A stretch of 64,000 bases of DNA. It comes from Marsupella aquatica. Lineage: Eukaryota; Marchantiophyta. Of the stretch, positions 12,556 through 25,795 are shown in pieces. Below the pieces are notes generated by a model that did not search any database, had not been told where the DNA came from, and saw nothing but the letters and a program-made list of their open reading frames with translations. The position numbers and the translations under genes were made by a program. Each line of letters opens with the position of its first letter. The first letter of the stretch is position 1. Where the stretch lies: contig OZ316897.1 of assembly GCA_973895155.1 (NCBI GenBank), positions 1 through 64,000 on the forward strand, given 5' to 3'.

Positions 12556-12795
12556 CTTATATGTCACAAGTATCTCCTCGACAAGACAAGTCAACAATAA
12601 ATATCAACCTGCTTATCCGCCACAAGTATCTCCTCGATAGGACAAGCCAACAATAAATATCAACCGTGAAAAGTCAAAAATAAATGTTAGCCGTGGAAAG
12701 TACCTCCTTGACACGACAAGTCAACAATAAATATCAGCCATCGTAACAATAAATATTAGCATGGAAAGTCAACAATGAATGTTGGCCGTGGATTT
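12556..12795 (+). repeat. CAACAATAAATATCA-type tandem repeat
   Basis: Five or so degenerate units combine CACAAGTATCTCCTCGA, GACAAGTCAACAATAAATAT and CAACC/AGCC, becoming more diverged to the right. No coding potential is seen. Confidence 0.75.
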
Positions 12796-14620
12796 TAAAT
12801 GAACGGGCCAGATGCTTGTATACACACGACCACACCATCTTCTTCACGACCGCCACTACACTTGTTACAGGCCTCCAAAACAGCCACACAGCCGCTGCAC
12901 TACGGCCGTAATGCGCCGATAATATATATAGTTCAATTCCACCCGTGAGGGGTCTTTCACTTGCTTCATACAGCTTTCCCCATTAACTTTTTCAATGGGG
13001 TTGCCATGGGGATATCGCCCTCCTGCAATCAATCTGCTCCTCAAATAATCCAAGACTCGTCAACTGTGAATGTACATCAGGAAATTAGGGTTCCTATTAT
13101 TTTGCAATTAAACAATGATTTATAAACTCACGAAGGGTGCGATAAGAATACACTGTAAAATCATAAATGTTATCATGTTGACCTGGCATTACTAGATATT
13201 TGTGGGTGCCACAATGATTCATTGCTTTGTAATTTTCACAAAATATTACATTAACAAATCATTGGGCTCATCGTGATGATTCATTGTCAAGTTATTCCAC
13301 GTTTATTCTTGCATGATTCTACAATGAAATACATTGTTGGATCATTATATTTTCATTGTTAGATCAATGTTTGGTCAATATTGTATGGACAGTGTAACAA
13401 TGTATTTTCAATACATTTGGTAATAAAAACCATTCTTCAATTAATGGACTTTCATTGACAGATCAATATGTGGTCAATGTAGTATAACAATGTAGTTTCA
13501 ACCGTCCAAACATCAGGGATCAAATAGAATTTCATTGACAATACATCAATAAACCAGCATCTCTTCTTCATCAATATAATGATAGGTATCTAATGTTGAT
13601 AAGACAATGATAAATACCTTTATTTTCATTAACATGTCATGGGTCATTGGTACTTATTATCTGTACATTATATTTTGGACACTCATATATCACTGGTTTT
13701 CCTTATCTTCTTTGCATAATCTCTAAGGTTTATGGATAATTTATTTGAGGGTACGACTTGACATTTTATATCAATGTTTCAACATCTTTCATTTATCTTT
13801 ACACCAATACATAGTCCTATATTCCATATTGAACTGATCTAATGGAATTAGTTTGTCATTTCAATATAGTATACGATACTAAAATCCAACATTATTTCAA
13901 TGTTATTGAGTATACAATTCTACATCACATTTAGGTTAGGGGTAGTACTACAATTGACATATGAATCACTTTCGAAAGACCTTTACAAAGAGGAGGAATA
14001 TGTCATATATGTAACATTTCATTTTAAAGACAAAGACAATAAAGAGTACATGATGCAAGAGGGTCAACTCATCCCTCTAACTACATTGAGTCTCTTCATA
14101 TAGCCACTATAATAGTCTGCTATTACTCAATACTCACATTCAATTAGGACAAGACTCATTATCCTAAATCTCACCCTAAATCACAATCCCAATCCTATTG
14201 ATGTCCCTTCTCTATCCTTTTACTTTCTCCTCCATCTTACTCATGCACTTGTGATGGAGATGCATTTGTGATGCCTCCATCACTCTGCCCTCCATAGCCA
14301 ACTCAAGCTGCAATTACAAATGTTCAGAATGATTAGAATCCATTATATGTGCAAGAAAAACCTTATTTAGAGATGTACTAAACCTTAAATCTGTAAGAAA
14401 CAAACTAAACATCAAACTTGTGAAAAAATAAATTGTAAAATTACAATATATCAGCAGACTTGAGCCCGCCATAAAGTCTACGATAATGTATATTCACAAG
14501 CACCACAGAAAACCCTTGTTCCTGGTGCTATTTCAGGACTGCTATTACTAGCAAAATTGCTCACCACATCTTAACGCCAAGATTCAACGAACCTACAGCG
14601 AAAGCACTGAAACACCTAAG
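12796..14620. other. AT-rich DNA without a supported gene
   Basis: From about 13080 to 13900 the sequence is AT-rich with loose repetition of CATTGTTAGATCAATG-like and GGTCAATGTAGTATAACAATG-like words, possibly an old MITE or satellite. Around 14230-14330 the minus strand shows a splice-acceptor-like CAG followed by a short frame reading LELAMEGRVMEAS. This could be one more decayed SMC2 coiled-coil exon, but I cannot confirm it. Confidence 0.5.
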
Positions 14621-17600
14621 TTACCTCACTCTCTAGTTGACCAAGATATGCTTCCATATTCTTTAACTTTAACTGTGCAAGCGCTGTAACTACTTGCCCC
14701 TCGAGAACCATTTTCTCGTGCCCTGCAGCTTCCCTCTCCATGAGCAGCCTCTCTCTTGCTCCTTCTTGTTCCTGTGAAGAGAACCAGTTAACAGATTTGT
14801 TTAAGAGACATCCTAGCCAGCTGGAAACGAATCATTTCTCAATAATTTGATTAGCATGAACTCCGAACAGTCCGATATAAACTTAGCAAAGGGATAGAAG
14901 TGACTTGGAAGTACCTTAAGATCCTTCGATGCAGCTGTCATTTCCTTTTTGTTAATTGTGCAAAGTATCATGCGCTTCTAAGTGTTAATACATGATTGTA
15001 CCAGACATGTATCTGAGTCCACTCCCCGGATATCACACCTTATTATCCGGGTGTCTATTGTGATGATTCACTAGTTCGTAGTATGTACGCTATTAGCCTT
15101 TACCGTAGATCTTTAGGTCTTTGTCTTCTACCCTTTGATGTATCTTGACCGATTGTCACTCAGCGGGTATATATGTGGGACCCCCGTTTCCCTTAAGCAT
15201 TCATTCATAGAATCAAGATTCGAATTGTCTTTACAATTTCATGGATTTGATACTCTTCTCTACGTCTTTCAATCGAGTTTCTCGGTCCCGACCACGCTCG
15301 TTAATTGCTCGCTCCAGGTCGGAGGCTTTCTTTATGCATTCATTGTGATGGTTCTCCTTGTTGGCTAGGTCCTTCTTTTCTGCGTCCAGCTCGGCCTCCA
15401 TTGTTCAGATCGACTCACTTAGCTGACATCGCGCAGGTATTTGATGTCAAGCTAACAAGGACCCGACTAAACACTTTGCTACTCACGACGACTGCACTCT
15501 TCGAAAATCCCAAGAATCTTGACTGTAAACATGAGAAAGAGCGCTACTATTGAAACAACAATTTGCGCTCGTAAACTTAAGCCCAGCAGTATATCTAACT
15601 CGTACGGGTAGCCATACACGAGGGGCTGAAGTCGCTTATACTGTCAAAGCTCTGATGCCAAGACAGTAGACCGTAAAAACCTAAGAAGGACATCCTCCCT
15701 CATTTTCCTCACAACAAAGTGATTCTCAGACACGTTGAATTGTCACTGATGAAACATGTTTGGAACCGAGAAATTGCAACAAACCTTGTGATGTTCGCTC
15801 TACTCAGCCCTGGTTTCATACAGAGAGAGATCATATGACTTCAGTTCCAATTGTGACTTTAAGTGGGCATATTTCTTCTGCATGGGTGCCAACTTCTCAA
15901 TCTACAACATTCGCATGTACAAATTAAGGACAACTGGAGGTCGTCGTACATTGGATCAAAAATCTTCACGACCACCAGATGTAGCTATAAGAACCCAGTC
16001 TCAACGGGGATGGACCTGGTATAAACAGATCCTGTTGCACATAGTTCTACTGCGTCATGTATAAACTCGACGTCATGTCCAAATCAAACATAAAAGCCTT
16101 ACCTCTTTCTCGATCTTTGAAAGTGCCTGAACATGCTCTGCCAAGCTGCCCTCCGCCTCTGCTAGTGCATGAAGTTGCATCAGGAGTTCCCCACCATTCC
16201 TGGAAGGAAACATTAAATGAAATACTTGCACTGCGACTTCTGCAGGACATCTAAACTTACAGCGACACTATGCTTCTACGTTACTCTAAGCAGAGACGGT
16301 ACGCATGAGGAAAATCTGCCCAGCGTTTGAAACCTGTATAGCTCAATTTCTTTACTTCGGATGAGCTGATCGCAACAATAGCTCCATTCCACAACTCGGA
16401 CGTTCGTACAAAGTGAATTAGCTCAGAAACGGACCTGCGCGAACCACCGGTAAGAAGACCACGAGGTTCAAAAACATCCCCCTGTAGGGTCACCCACTTA
16501 GTATTGACGTCCTTGTGGGAAAGCCACCTACACCAGCCGATACTTGAGCGAAAATCTGCTGAGTTTACTTCGAATATAATCATTTTACTCCAAGGCTAGC
16601 ATGAATATAAAGTCAACTACTGGTAGGGGTTTTAGTATTCAAGAAGTCTGCACTAATGAAAAGGGTCAACTTTATCATAAGGATCTACAATTTCAAAATA
16701 ATATGCAATTGCTGAAATTCACCTGTTTGGCCGTTTCAGTATCATTACAGACAAACGCTCCACCAAAAACGAAAGCCATAGCCGCCTGCATTATGACATT
16801 ACTATATCAGAATGTTCTTTACTCCAAACGTTAGACAGACGTCAATAGAATTGTTAATACGTAGTACCTTTGAATCGTCTACTTGGAGACTAACTATATT
16901 TGCATACGCTAAAGCAGGAGAAGCTGATCTCTAAATACGACAGGAAGCTACATTTAACTTACTTGAAGCTCGTCAGGGTAGCCAACGAGGGACAGTGCTG
17001 GTTTTGCCCTGGCAGGACCCACCGTACCTGTACGAGACAAAAGCTGCTCAGACTGTACATCTTAAGGCCATCATAGCGAAATTTTGAGTTGGACTAAGCG
17101 AAGCACTGAGTCACACACACCAGATCTGATTGCTCAATATGTGAAAGATCCAGCGGCTAAATTTAAGGAACAAGACATTTGCAATGCAACATTGTCAGGG
17201 AACCATCTTCAAACGTAGCACCCCTTCGAAAGAATCAAACAAAAGAGTGAAGCATTCATTCTGAGGATACGAATAGTTTGCAGTTCCCACCTAAAGATCA
17301 TTTTCTCAACCCCTTTATATCTCACACAACCAACCATGAATTCCGGCATCTGCTGAAGATAAATAACTATTACGATTCGAATAAATCTTTCCAATCTAAG
17401 AAGAGAGCACTGAAAGCGATGCAAGATGGGAACCTTTCTTTAGCGAGAACATACGTCAGAAAATAAATCATACCAGCTTGGCCGCTGCCGCCTGAGTTCT
17501 CGAAGAGATGGGGTTGGCTTGAATCTTGTTGAGAGGAATGATGGTAATCCTTCAGCGCAGCCCACCTTTCTCTAGGAGCAGTTTAGCAGTTTGCTCAGTG

Positions 17601-20362
17601 TCCACTACAATATTATAAAATTTACTTCCTGTAATAACCTGTTCGCAAGATTTGTACTACCATTTCAGGCTCCTGATAGTGTCTCAAAGTTAAAATGTGA
17701 AGCCACACCATAGCAGTTTCATACAAAGAAATACAATATGAATTCAACAACAAACATGGGAGTTGGGGATCACACACCTCAAGGGCAGTCATAGTAGAGG
17801 CAACCTGCACAAGGCGTGGTACTGGTCCTTTAACCCGTGACTTCTCGAATCCCCTCTCAGGGTCATTGTATGAGAATTGAAGGCCCGAAAGTTCCCCCGT
17901 AAGATTGCTAACCTAAGTTGTCTTGAGTCCCTTTACCGTTTCAGCCTCGGTTCTCCGGCTCTGGAGTGCAATGTTCACGTCAATGTTTGTTAGGTTGTCG
18001 AGAATCGTCCAAGAGAACAGCAGCCTTCATTAAAGCTGAGAATGACTGCAATTCCAATTCGTGACTTGTTATTGCACCGTGTTCAGATAAGGGCAAAACA
18101 ACAGGTTGACGAAGGACATAGAATACAACATAATTAAGAGCAGATTTCCACGCCCAGCAGACGAGAACTGCACCTACACTTAACCCTTGTAGACATGCTA
18201 GAAGCCAGAAATTCACAGCAGAAACATGCGCAAGGTCATACAATTGGGCCACTACATTCCCCGCACACCTAAGAACAGGTCCTAATCAAAACAATGGGAG
18301 TTCACAACTGTGGGAGAACCTGTTCCAGGGAATTCATTCGGTCCTCTTCGAATCCTAGTTTATTTATGGCATCTTGCAGCTTCTCCAATTCCGCCTTACG
18401 TGAGCGCAGATCCTCCTGTGCAGCAGCTACTTCGTGTTGCTTGGAATTGAAATGCTGCTGTTTCGCTTTCAGCTCTTTGTCGAGATGTTTGATCTTTGTT
18501 TTGCTCTGCTGCACCTCAGTCGGAGCTTTCCCTACCGCAGCATTTGCATCATCTCGCTGGTCTGCCAGACTCTTTTGTTCAGCCCCACTAGCCTTCCCTG
18601 CTTGAATCCCCTGAACCAAACGAATTTCGACGAGCCACTGACTTTTCACCTGGACTCTGCTGAATGGACGAAATTTGAATCTTCAAAGTAAACCCTTCAG
18701 CTGGTGTACTGTTCTTAGACAAAAACATATTGCTATGAACATGCTAAAGTCAGCATCGATAGCAGATTATTACCAGTTTTATCAGTGTTGGCTCAATTCC
18801 TGTTTGCATCCTCAGAGTTCAAATAACTACCTGATAATCTCGTTCAAGGTCTTCCAATGTCTTTGCCTGCTGCTCCACTTTCTCTTTCAGACCTGAAAAT
18901 TCTTCCTCAGCTTGAAGTTCAGCAGCAGTTTTGGCGGCGATGACACCATCCAAATCCTTTACATTTCTTTGCAGCTGATAGATAACAGCCAGCAAATTGA
19001 GGTGAGTAAACAGGGGTACCTCCCATGATACGGCTCATGTACCAAAACCTGCCTGCTTTACAGTTTGGCGTCTGAGATTGGTTGCATACCTGCTCAGCGG
19101 TAGCTTTCTCGACGTCAAAAGACTCTTGTTTTGCATTGACAGCAGAGTCGACCTTCACAAGAGCTTATCCACCGCATCAGACAAACTTCTCATGTCACTA
19201 TTCATCTGCTTCTCTTTGGCCTCAGTCAATGCAGCAACAGAAGCCTCGTTCTGGGCTATTTCTTCCTCTAATCTTACCGACGGCAGATAATTTAATAGCC
19301 TCAACCTTGTCTTGCATTTTGGCCTCCTCACCCGAAGAAGCTTCCTTCAACCTCCAGCCTCCGAAAAATCGAAAGCAATGCAGAATCTGTCGAGACGATC
19401 CACCACTGCATTGCCGGAAGTCCACTACTGGTACTGCGCTCGTTCTTTCCATAGCTTCTCGAGAGCTGGAAGGATGTTTTGACTCAAAAGGTTGTCAATT
19501 TCATCCACTTAATTTCGCCTGCTTTTTTTCCAGAGTCTTGAGAGCGTTCTCTTTTTTCGACTCGTACGTCTTAGTTCCAGCTGCCTCTTCTAGCATTGAC
19601 AGAATCTCAGGCGGCTTCATGTTGAGTACTTTCGTGATACGACCTTGCATGATGAGAAAGTGAGGATTGTTGATATTCAGCTGTACGGAGTGGAAGAGAT
19701 TTTGGACCTGGGTGGGCTGCCTTACGTGGCCATTTATCCAGTACTTGTTCCGTCCACCAACGATAATCTACAGTATGACAAAAGACCATATAATCAGACA
19801 ATGCCTGACCATGGAATACTGTGCGAATCGAAATGTTCTCATGTTCTGTCTGCCACTCATTGGATCCGGTATCTCTCTTGGCTATTGATCATCAAAATAT
19901 TTATTCACGAGGTGTGGGGAGCATCGGAAGAAAAGACTGACTGTTTCCAGGCCAACAGAGACGGGTGTCTCGGCAAGAGGGCCAACTTAATATCGGAAAT
20001 TGAATGAAATGAAGTTCAGATAAATTCGTGAGGGGTAAACTTACCTGGCGAGTGACAGTAATCTCACTCGAGTCTTCATAGCCGATAGGACTTCGCTTAC
20101 GGTTCGAATTGTCAAACAGAATTGAAACTGTTGCTTTTGTAATTCCCGCCTGCCCTTGCTTGTAAACCAGCTCTTGCAAGTTGCTTGCCCTAACTTGCTG
20201 CAAATTCGTAATTCCCAGCACGAAGCAAATAGAGTCCAAGATGTTCGACTTCCCTGATCCATTCAGCCCTGTTATTGCGTTGAATTGCTGATCAAAGCCG
20301 GAAACCACAGTCCTTTGAGCGTACGACTTGAATCCGTCCAAGGTTATCTCCTTCACATACAT
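14621..20362 (-). pseudogene. SMC2: Condensin subunit SMC2, intron-containing pseudogene lacking the C-terminal head
   Basis: SMC2 (CAP-E) is a condensin ATPase. Exon 1 (20362-20045) is open and reads from [15 protein letters not shown] through the Walker A motif GLNGSGKS, ending at a CAG|GTAAGT donor. Exon 2 begins at 19767 ([32 protein letters not shown]) and runs to a donor at 19090 with several frameshifts and a stop (QYQ*W). Coiled-coil exons lie at about 18975-18831 and 18640-18320. Hinge pieces are at 17911-17785 (FSYNDPERGFEKSRVKG), 17625-17472 (ITIIPLNKIQ, with stop R*R), 17030-16972 (LSLVGYPDEL), 16798-16734 (FVFGGAFVCND) and 16500-16420 (VTLQGDVFEPRGLLTGGSRR). Returning coil pieces are at 16196-16106, 15900-15786 (with RAE*SEHHK), 15402-15235, 14945-14915 and 14773-14621. 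Introns with GT/AG borders remain, so this is a DNA-level copy rather than a retrocopy. The ABC signature and Walker B region were not found. It cannot encode full-length SMC2. Confidence 0.95.
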
Positions 20363-21221
20363 CGCGCCAGCGTCCCCTGGACGACGACAACCTCTGCGCC
20401 AGACACGGAGGTTTGATGGCCACCAACATCTCTACATGATCTAAGGACATCCCGGTGCCTATCCTCGCAAGCTCACAATCCTTGTAGAATTCACAATCTG
20501 CTAAGAATTACTTGTCGTACTGGCTTCGGATTGCTCAATTGCTATAGTTGCTTCTCGGGGACTTGGTATCGAGCTTTGCGTAGCTACATGCTCACGAATC
20601 CGGTCATCCCTGTTAGGTTCGCGTTACCACTTTTACACGGCCTCTCGTCAAGTCCTTTGGGCACACAATTCCTAGTAAGGGCCCTACCTATATACGTATA
20701 CTGGATGTTCTTCTGCGTTTCGACCTTACATTGCTGGGCAACTATACTTCTCACCTCTGAGCGCCCAAGGAAGCGGGACAAAATCTCTTTTTCAGCCCGG
20801 GATACTGTCCATCCTGGTTCAAGTCCTGCTCATTTCTTGCATGACGTCTCCTGCTGCCTGAGCTCCTTTTATTTCCCGTCACAATCTACATCAATTTTGT
20901 TGCCACTTGCTCGTTACTTGCTTGTTGCCACTTGTCGTCAATTCTTTGTTTTGTATGCACGACACTTCAGTTGCAAAGGGTTCTTTCTTGGAGGGCGATA
21001 AACAAGAGCACTCGCGCCATAGTTTTTCAGAGGGCAATGTGCGGGTATGACGGTGGGTTGCTTTGGGGTTTGGATGGAAGATCTTCTCATACTTTTTCTT
21101 CTCAGAACTTGTAGTTTTGATTCTCAAGTTTTGATGGCAAAGCTGGGATGATTCGTAAACGAGTCCAGCAGGAGGAATTTGATCCTGGAGAAGATACCGC
21201 TACTGCTATCAAATTCAGAAC
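20363..21221. other. Region upstream of the SMC2 fragment; no gene recognised
   Basis: These 860 bp separate the SMC2 start codon from the PPR fragment. Open frames up to 156 codons overlap on both strands without recognisable domains. The part next to 20362 could be the former SMC2 5' untranslated or promoter region. Confidence 0.4.
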
Positions 21222-21479
21222 AAGAGTGTTATTACTTGGACCAGCATGATTGCAGGATACGCTAGGAGTGATCATGTTCAATCTACACTCGACATTTTCA
21301 ATCTAATGCGCCAAGAAGGCGTGAAGCCAAATGAGATCACGTATCTGAGCATCCTGAATGCATGTGGCAGCCCATTAGCTCTAACATGCGGAAAATAAAT
21401 TCATGAGCATGTTCGACAGGTCGGCTTTGAATCATCCGTGCGTGTAGGGTCTGCTCTCGTACTGATGTACGCTAAATAG
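21222..21479 (+). pseudogene. Pentatricopeptide repeat (PPR) protein fragment
   Basis: In one frame from 21222 the translation is unmistakably a plant PPR protein. It has WTSMIAGYARSDHVQSTLDI, then REEGVKPNEITY-like text reading MRQEGVKPNEITYLSILNAC, then IHEHVRQVGFE and ALVLMYAK. PPR proteins bind organellar RNA. A TAA interrupts the frame before IHEH, and the frame ends in TAG exactly where the 21476-24535 duplication begins. Only about 85 codons remain, so it is a non-functional fragment captured at a rearrangement junction. Confidence 0.92.
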
Positions 21480-21800
21480 TTCGCATTTTGACCCGAAGCT
21501 GCCCTGACGAGATGTCAAGGTCTCTCTGGTTTGAGAGTCGAATGACGGATTGTGAATGAATGAGTTGACAAAGATCCACAAATGATTTTTGACCTGAAAT
21601 GACTTCACCATCATGTGAGCCTTCCGAATCATAATGAAGTCCTTCCAAAACATCAAACACATTAGTCTTCAGGATGTCAAAGTGTTCCCTGAAGAGCTTC
21701 TTGGCTTCCTCTTCAAATTTAGTTGCTGCAAACTTCCGAGCGAGTTTGAGCATCTGCCGTACATTATCTACTCCTAATCGTCGGCAAAACTCAGTGTCGA
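21476..21800 (-). pseudogene. Unrecognised coding fragment in duplication copy 1
   Basis: A minus-strand frame reads LARKFAATKFEEEAKKLF, then HFDILKTNVFDVLEGLHYD and SVIRLSNQRDLDISS. The same frame at 57302-57640 differs by several conservative substitutions, and upstream text resembles CRRLGVDNV. The helical pattern loosely recalls the BACK-type segment that follows BTB domains, but I would not assign a family. No start codon or complete domain is visible, so it is probably one or two captured exons. Confidence 0.45.
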
Positions 21801-24029
21801 TGATTAATTATTTAGCATCTAGAACAAATTGGAAGGGATATCTAGTGAAGGCCGATCGCGATGTAGCAGTGATGACAAAACAACGTTGTAGGTCCTGTTT
21901 GGAGGCCAATTCAACGACGGTGGTTTGTATCAGCCCATCAAAAGTGGAATAATGATCAGCGGAGGTCAACTATTTTTGTAAATTTGTAGCGGGTCCTAGT
22001 ACAGAACCATAGTACTGAAAGTTGCCCTTTCTTTTCCCGAGGGGACATTTATGGCAGGACGTGATTGTTTCTCACCTAGAGATAGCCGATGGCATCACAA
22101 TCTCTCTGGTGCTCCAGCCAAGCACAGCTCCTTGTTCCCAGAGCTACTGTCCAGAGTGCTAACTTACGTAGTGGCAATCCTAGTGTGAATCAAGCTTTAT
22201 CAGGCCCCAATAAACCTGACAGAGCGGCTACATACTGAGGCTTGATTCCAATCTTATCTGAGCATGCTTTGTCCCAGAGCGGCTACATACTGAGGCTTGA
22301 TTCCAAGCTTATCTGAGCATGCTTTGTCCCAGATGGGAAGTCTGACCTCTGGGTCCCGCCCCGTAGCATCTGCTCGTCCCAGTTGTTTATCGAACTGTCC
22401 CCATCGCCCATTTGATCCCTAGGCTGTGTACAGCTGTAGCCCCTTTTCCTCCTTGCCCCCGCACTTCCGAATTGCAGCTTGAATGAATGTGCACTTTGTA
22501 GCCGACTGAGCAGCCAGGTGGATCAAATCAGCTTTAGTATTATGTCAGTCTTTTCCCTTTGGCCCAGTGTCCAAAGCTGCTGACATGGCTGTTCTAATCA
22601 CATTGGCTTGCTACAACATTACTCCGACAGCATCTACTCTCAGTGACCCAACAGCATCGCGATCCCTAACTACTCCGCCGAATTTTCCAAAGCTCAGCAC
22701 AGTATTGACTTTACACGTGACCTCTTAAGCAAACCATTCATTCCTGTAGACTCAAGCAAGCGATGCTCAGAGTCTCATCGCCTTTCGCAGATCATTGGGG
22801 GGCAACAGACCACCGGCAGCACTTGAGAGATAGAATGCATGTCTACGCGGGAGCTCAATCACCACTGAACAGCCCCGCCTGGCATAAGGTTTCTTTACTC
22901 TAAGTACACACCAAACGCTCGTCCGCCGCAATGACATGAAAATCCCCCTCAAAACAAAATACATTGACGACATCACTGTTTTGAGAATACAAGGATTACA
23001 GCAGTGCAAATATTTCGTCCACTAGGATCTCCACTTCTCCAGTCAATCAGTCCAAAGTAGGCGTTGAGATTCTCCGAATGATGAAACCTGTCCGGTAGAA
23101 GACTTTGGAACGCGCAACACTGCAACATGACCGAGTCACGTCAACGGTGCCCACATCTTGCGAACAACTCACTTTTGCATATTGTGTCGAGTTGCAAACG
23201 AACAAACCGGGATGCTGCTGTCATCTCTCGCTCTCTAGTCCCCACGGCCGATGTCGTCATTCTTTCTTGTGAGATGTTTGGTTTTTTCATTTTCAATACC
23301 TTTGCGGACCCACTTGTTAGTGAGCACATGGGTCCTATGTTTTGCAGGGCCACAGGGATCCGTGTGTTTGAAGGTTGAGCGAATTAGTGAAGCGGCATTG
23401 CATTCTCTGGCTCGTGGGGTCCCGCCTTCATTTCTTCATCGTTTTGCTTCTCGTTGGACTATCGCAGCTTGAGTTTTTCAACTGGGCTTGTTACCAGTCT
23501 TGTCGTTTGAGCTTCATCGAGGAGTCTCTAACATGTGTACTTGTCACTCGTCTGGTTAGATCGACTTTGTATCGACTGCTGCTGCCAACAGATCCTTGTG
23601 GTGAGTTCTCCCTTCTCTATTTCGAATGTATCTTCTCTCCATATATAGTTAGATCTGACTGGTAATTAGCTATTGCATCTCTCAATTATTTTGCACTTTA
23701 TTAACTCAGGGTGCAAACATGGGATCATTAATTTGGCACTGCGAATGTGTTGGAATATATATATTGCGCGTTGTTTTATGGGAGAAAGGTGCGAAAATAG
23801 TCCCAGCTAGATAATACACTTGACCTCCCGTGCAAATCTGATATTCAGGCCTGTGTTAAGTGCATAATTTCTTTTCGCTTCTAAACACTATTTTCGGTGC
23901 TTCATTCGTGCAAAAGAGAAAAGTTTTTGCTGTGATTATGTTGTGCCTCCCCCTAGAGTCCTGTGGGCAGGATATATAGAGATGGATACTCCGAGCTTGT
24001 ATAGGAGGAGAGATTGATGGACAATGGTT

Positions 24030-24282
24030 TAATTACCAAAGAGGCGATTTGATCGCATGCGCAAGTATGCAGAGAATGATGTCATTGTCCCGGCAAAGTT
24101 TAAAGAGTTTCTGAACGCAAAGCAAGGTGAAACCGAGGTTGGGTGATGCCGAGAAGAGCATCAATGAGCAGATGGCTCACTAGAATACGATATTGATGAA
24201 AGCAAAGCACTCCTTCACATTGGATGCATTCCTCCAGTACCTTCTCGACCCGATTGTCAACATTGCTTACTTAAACAAGGTG
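24030..24282 (+). pseudogene. Exon-like fragment with lesions (copy 1)
   Basis: The frame reads RKYAENDVIVPAK, then FKEFLNAKQGETEV, is then frameshifted and carries a TAG. Further on it matches HSFTLDAFLQYLLDP and VNIAYLNK followed by a GTGAGA donor-like site. The better preserved homologue is in copy 2 near 59246-59431. I do not recognise the protein. Confidence 0.5.
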
Positions 24283-25245
24283 AGACAAAACTAGACGCGT
24301 CAATTTTTCCGTTTCTCATGTCTCGAGTAAGGCACGAATTAGAGTGGAGCCAATCCAGTACTTCACAGTGAATTCTAGCACACTATTGTGGCTGCGGTAG
24401 TCGGAAGATTGTATAAAGCTGTGAAGAGGGTCTATATATGGCGGATCTTTAGAGGTACGGATGGCTCATAGGCAGTTTTGTGACTTTCATGGTCGGAAGC
24501 TGCCTTCAATCTGTCCCTAGATAAGGCTGGGAAATTGGCATAGAGACCTTGCCGTGTATGTTGTATGAGATTGTGGCCGTTTCAGCCAATTCTTTTGATG
24601 CTTCAATCAACCGAGTGGTTGTTGCACCTCACTGGTCACGTCAAGTGAACTACTGTACTAGCTACTGCGTTTATGTCCACTAAGGCCTCTGGTGGCTGGT
24701 CGAGTAGAACTCCCACACCAATAATGAACCTGTTAGCCGAAGCCCGCCACGAAGTTGTTAGGGGATCGGGACCAAAAGGCTGAGGGCAGCGCCCTATTCT
24801 ACCCAAAACGCCACTTTTGGAACTTTTTTAAGTAGTACACATTGCGCCTGTTTTTTTCTCCACTTCCTGCTGCAACTTTTTAGGTTTTGTGATTAGACTG
24901 CCTCGCCGCCATCAAAGCTTAACATTGGGCCTTGTAGACTGTTCGAGACTGCCAGCTGATTTCTCCAAAGGGTCGCCGCTATAGCTTCTCCAAGAGAACG
25001 AATGCCACTGCAGCTTCCCCAGCAGAGGGTGGTCAAAAATCTGGATCACGTCCCATAGCCTGTCCACCTTGCTCCAAGCACTCATAGAGTCTTGAGTTTA
25101 CGCTGTGTGCACATTGTGCTCCCCGTAAAATTTTGTCATTTCGCGCGCGCGGCGACTTGGACTTGGTTCCTCACAATCGCGCATGCGTGGAACTTGTGAT
25201 TGCTCTGTTATAAAGACTTTCAACAAAGTTTAACTACAAAATCAA

Positions 25246-25795
25246 TTACGTGTCCAAGTTCGTCTGTAACTGCGGGGCTATTGCCTTTGCTTCCCACAAT
25301 ACCGTGATCTCCTTGTTAATCTTAACAAGAGCATCTACACATCTCTTAGCATGTACCCAACTCTTAGCATCTACATAACTCTTAGCATCTACGCAAGTCT
25401 TCGTTTCCATTGGCAACCATTTCCACTGTGCAACGACCTGCCGAGCAGTACCTCCAGGAATTTGGTATAACAATTGTAAGAGAAGGCCAGACATCATAGC
25501 CCCTTGAGCGTGCACCTCGGGATCTCCTGGGGGGACATCCATAGAAGGAGATCCTTCTTTCAATTGGAGAAGAGGGCGTTGAGTGCGGTTCTCGTTGATC
25601 CCTTCCCTTCACTGGGGCGAACGGATGAGGGTCTCTACGACAACTCAATGCAGTTCTAAAGATTGTCGACAACCCAACAATTGAAAGAGGAATATAATCT
25701 CGATCTGTGGGAATGAGCCCGTCCTTCCAACTTCTTGACATGCCTGGCCAAAGAGCTTGATCGATTAACAGAGTCACTGGCCTGCTATATATCAA
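25246..25795 (-). other. Possible degraded coding region, copy B
   Basis: This is the counterpart of 2655-3204 with two overlapping open frames of 105 and 137 codons. Differences from copy A include VHTQG to VHAQG and WEVK to WEAK. I recognise no domain. Confidence 0.15.

Larger units (their letters stand above)
21476..24535. repeat. Second segmental duplication, copy 1
   Basis: The block is homologous to 57302-59726, starting at TAGTTCGCATTTTGACCC and ending at GGCTGGGAAAT. Copy 1 has about 510 bp (near 22886-23395) and about 295 bp (near 23640-23935) that are missing from copy 2. It also has an internal tandem duplication of about 55 bp at 22219-22333. Copy 2 has its own extra DNA near 58345-58560. 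Divergence is clearly higher than between A and B, so this duplication is older. Both copies lie just downstream of a PPR fragment. Confidence 0.93.

Noticed and set aside
12556-12795. Possible CRISPR-like array
   Set aside because: Repeats are degenerate and contiguous without constant-length unique spacers, in a eukaryotic nuclear context; ordinary minisatellite.
13080-14600. MITE or other small DNA transposon in the AT-rich stretch
   Set aside because: Loose CATTG/CAATG repetition is present, but I could not define terminal inverted repeats or a target duplication.
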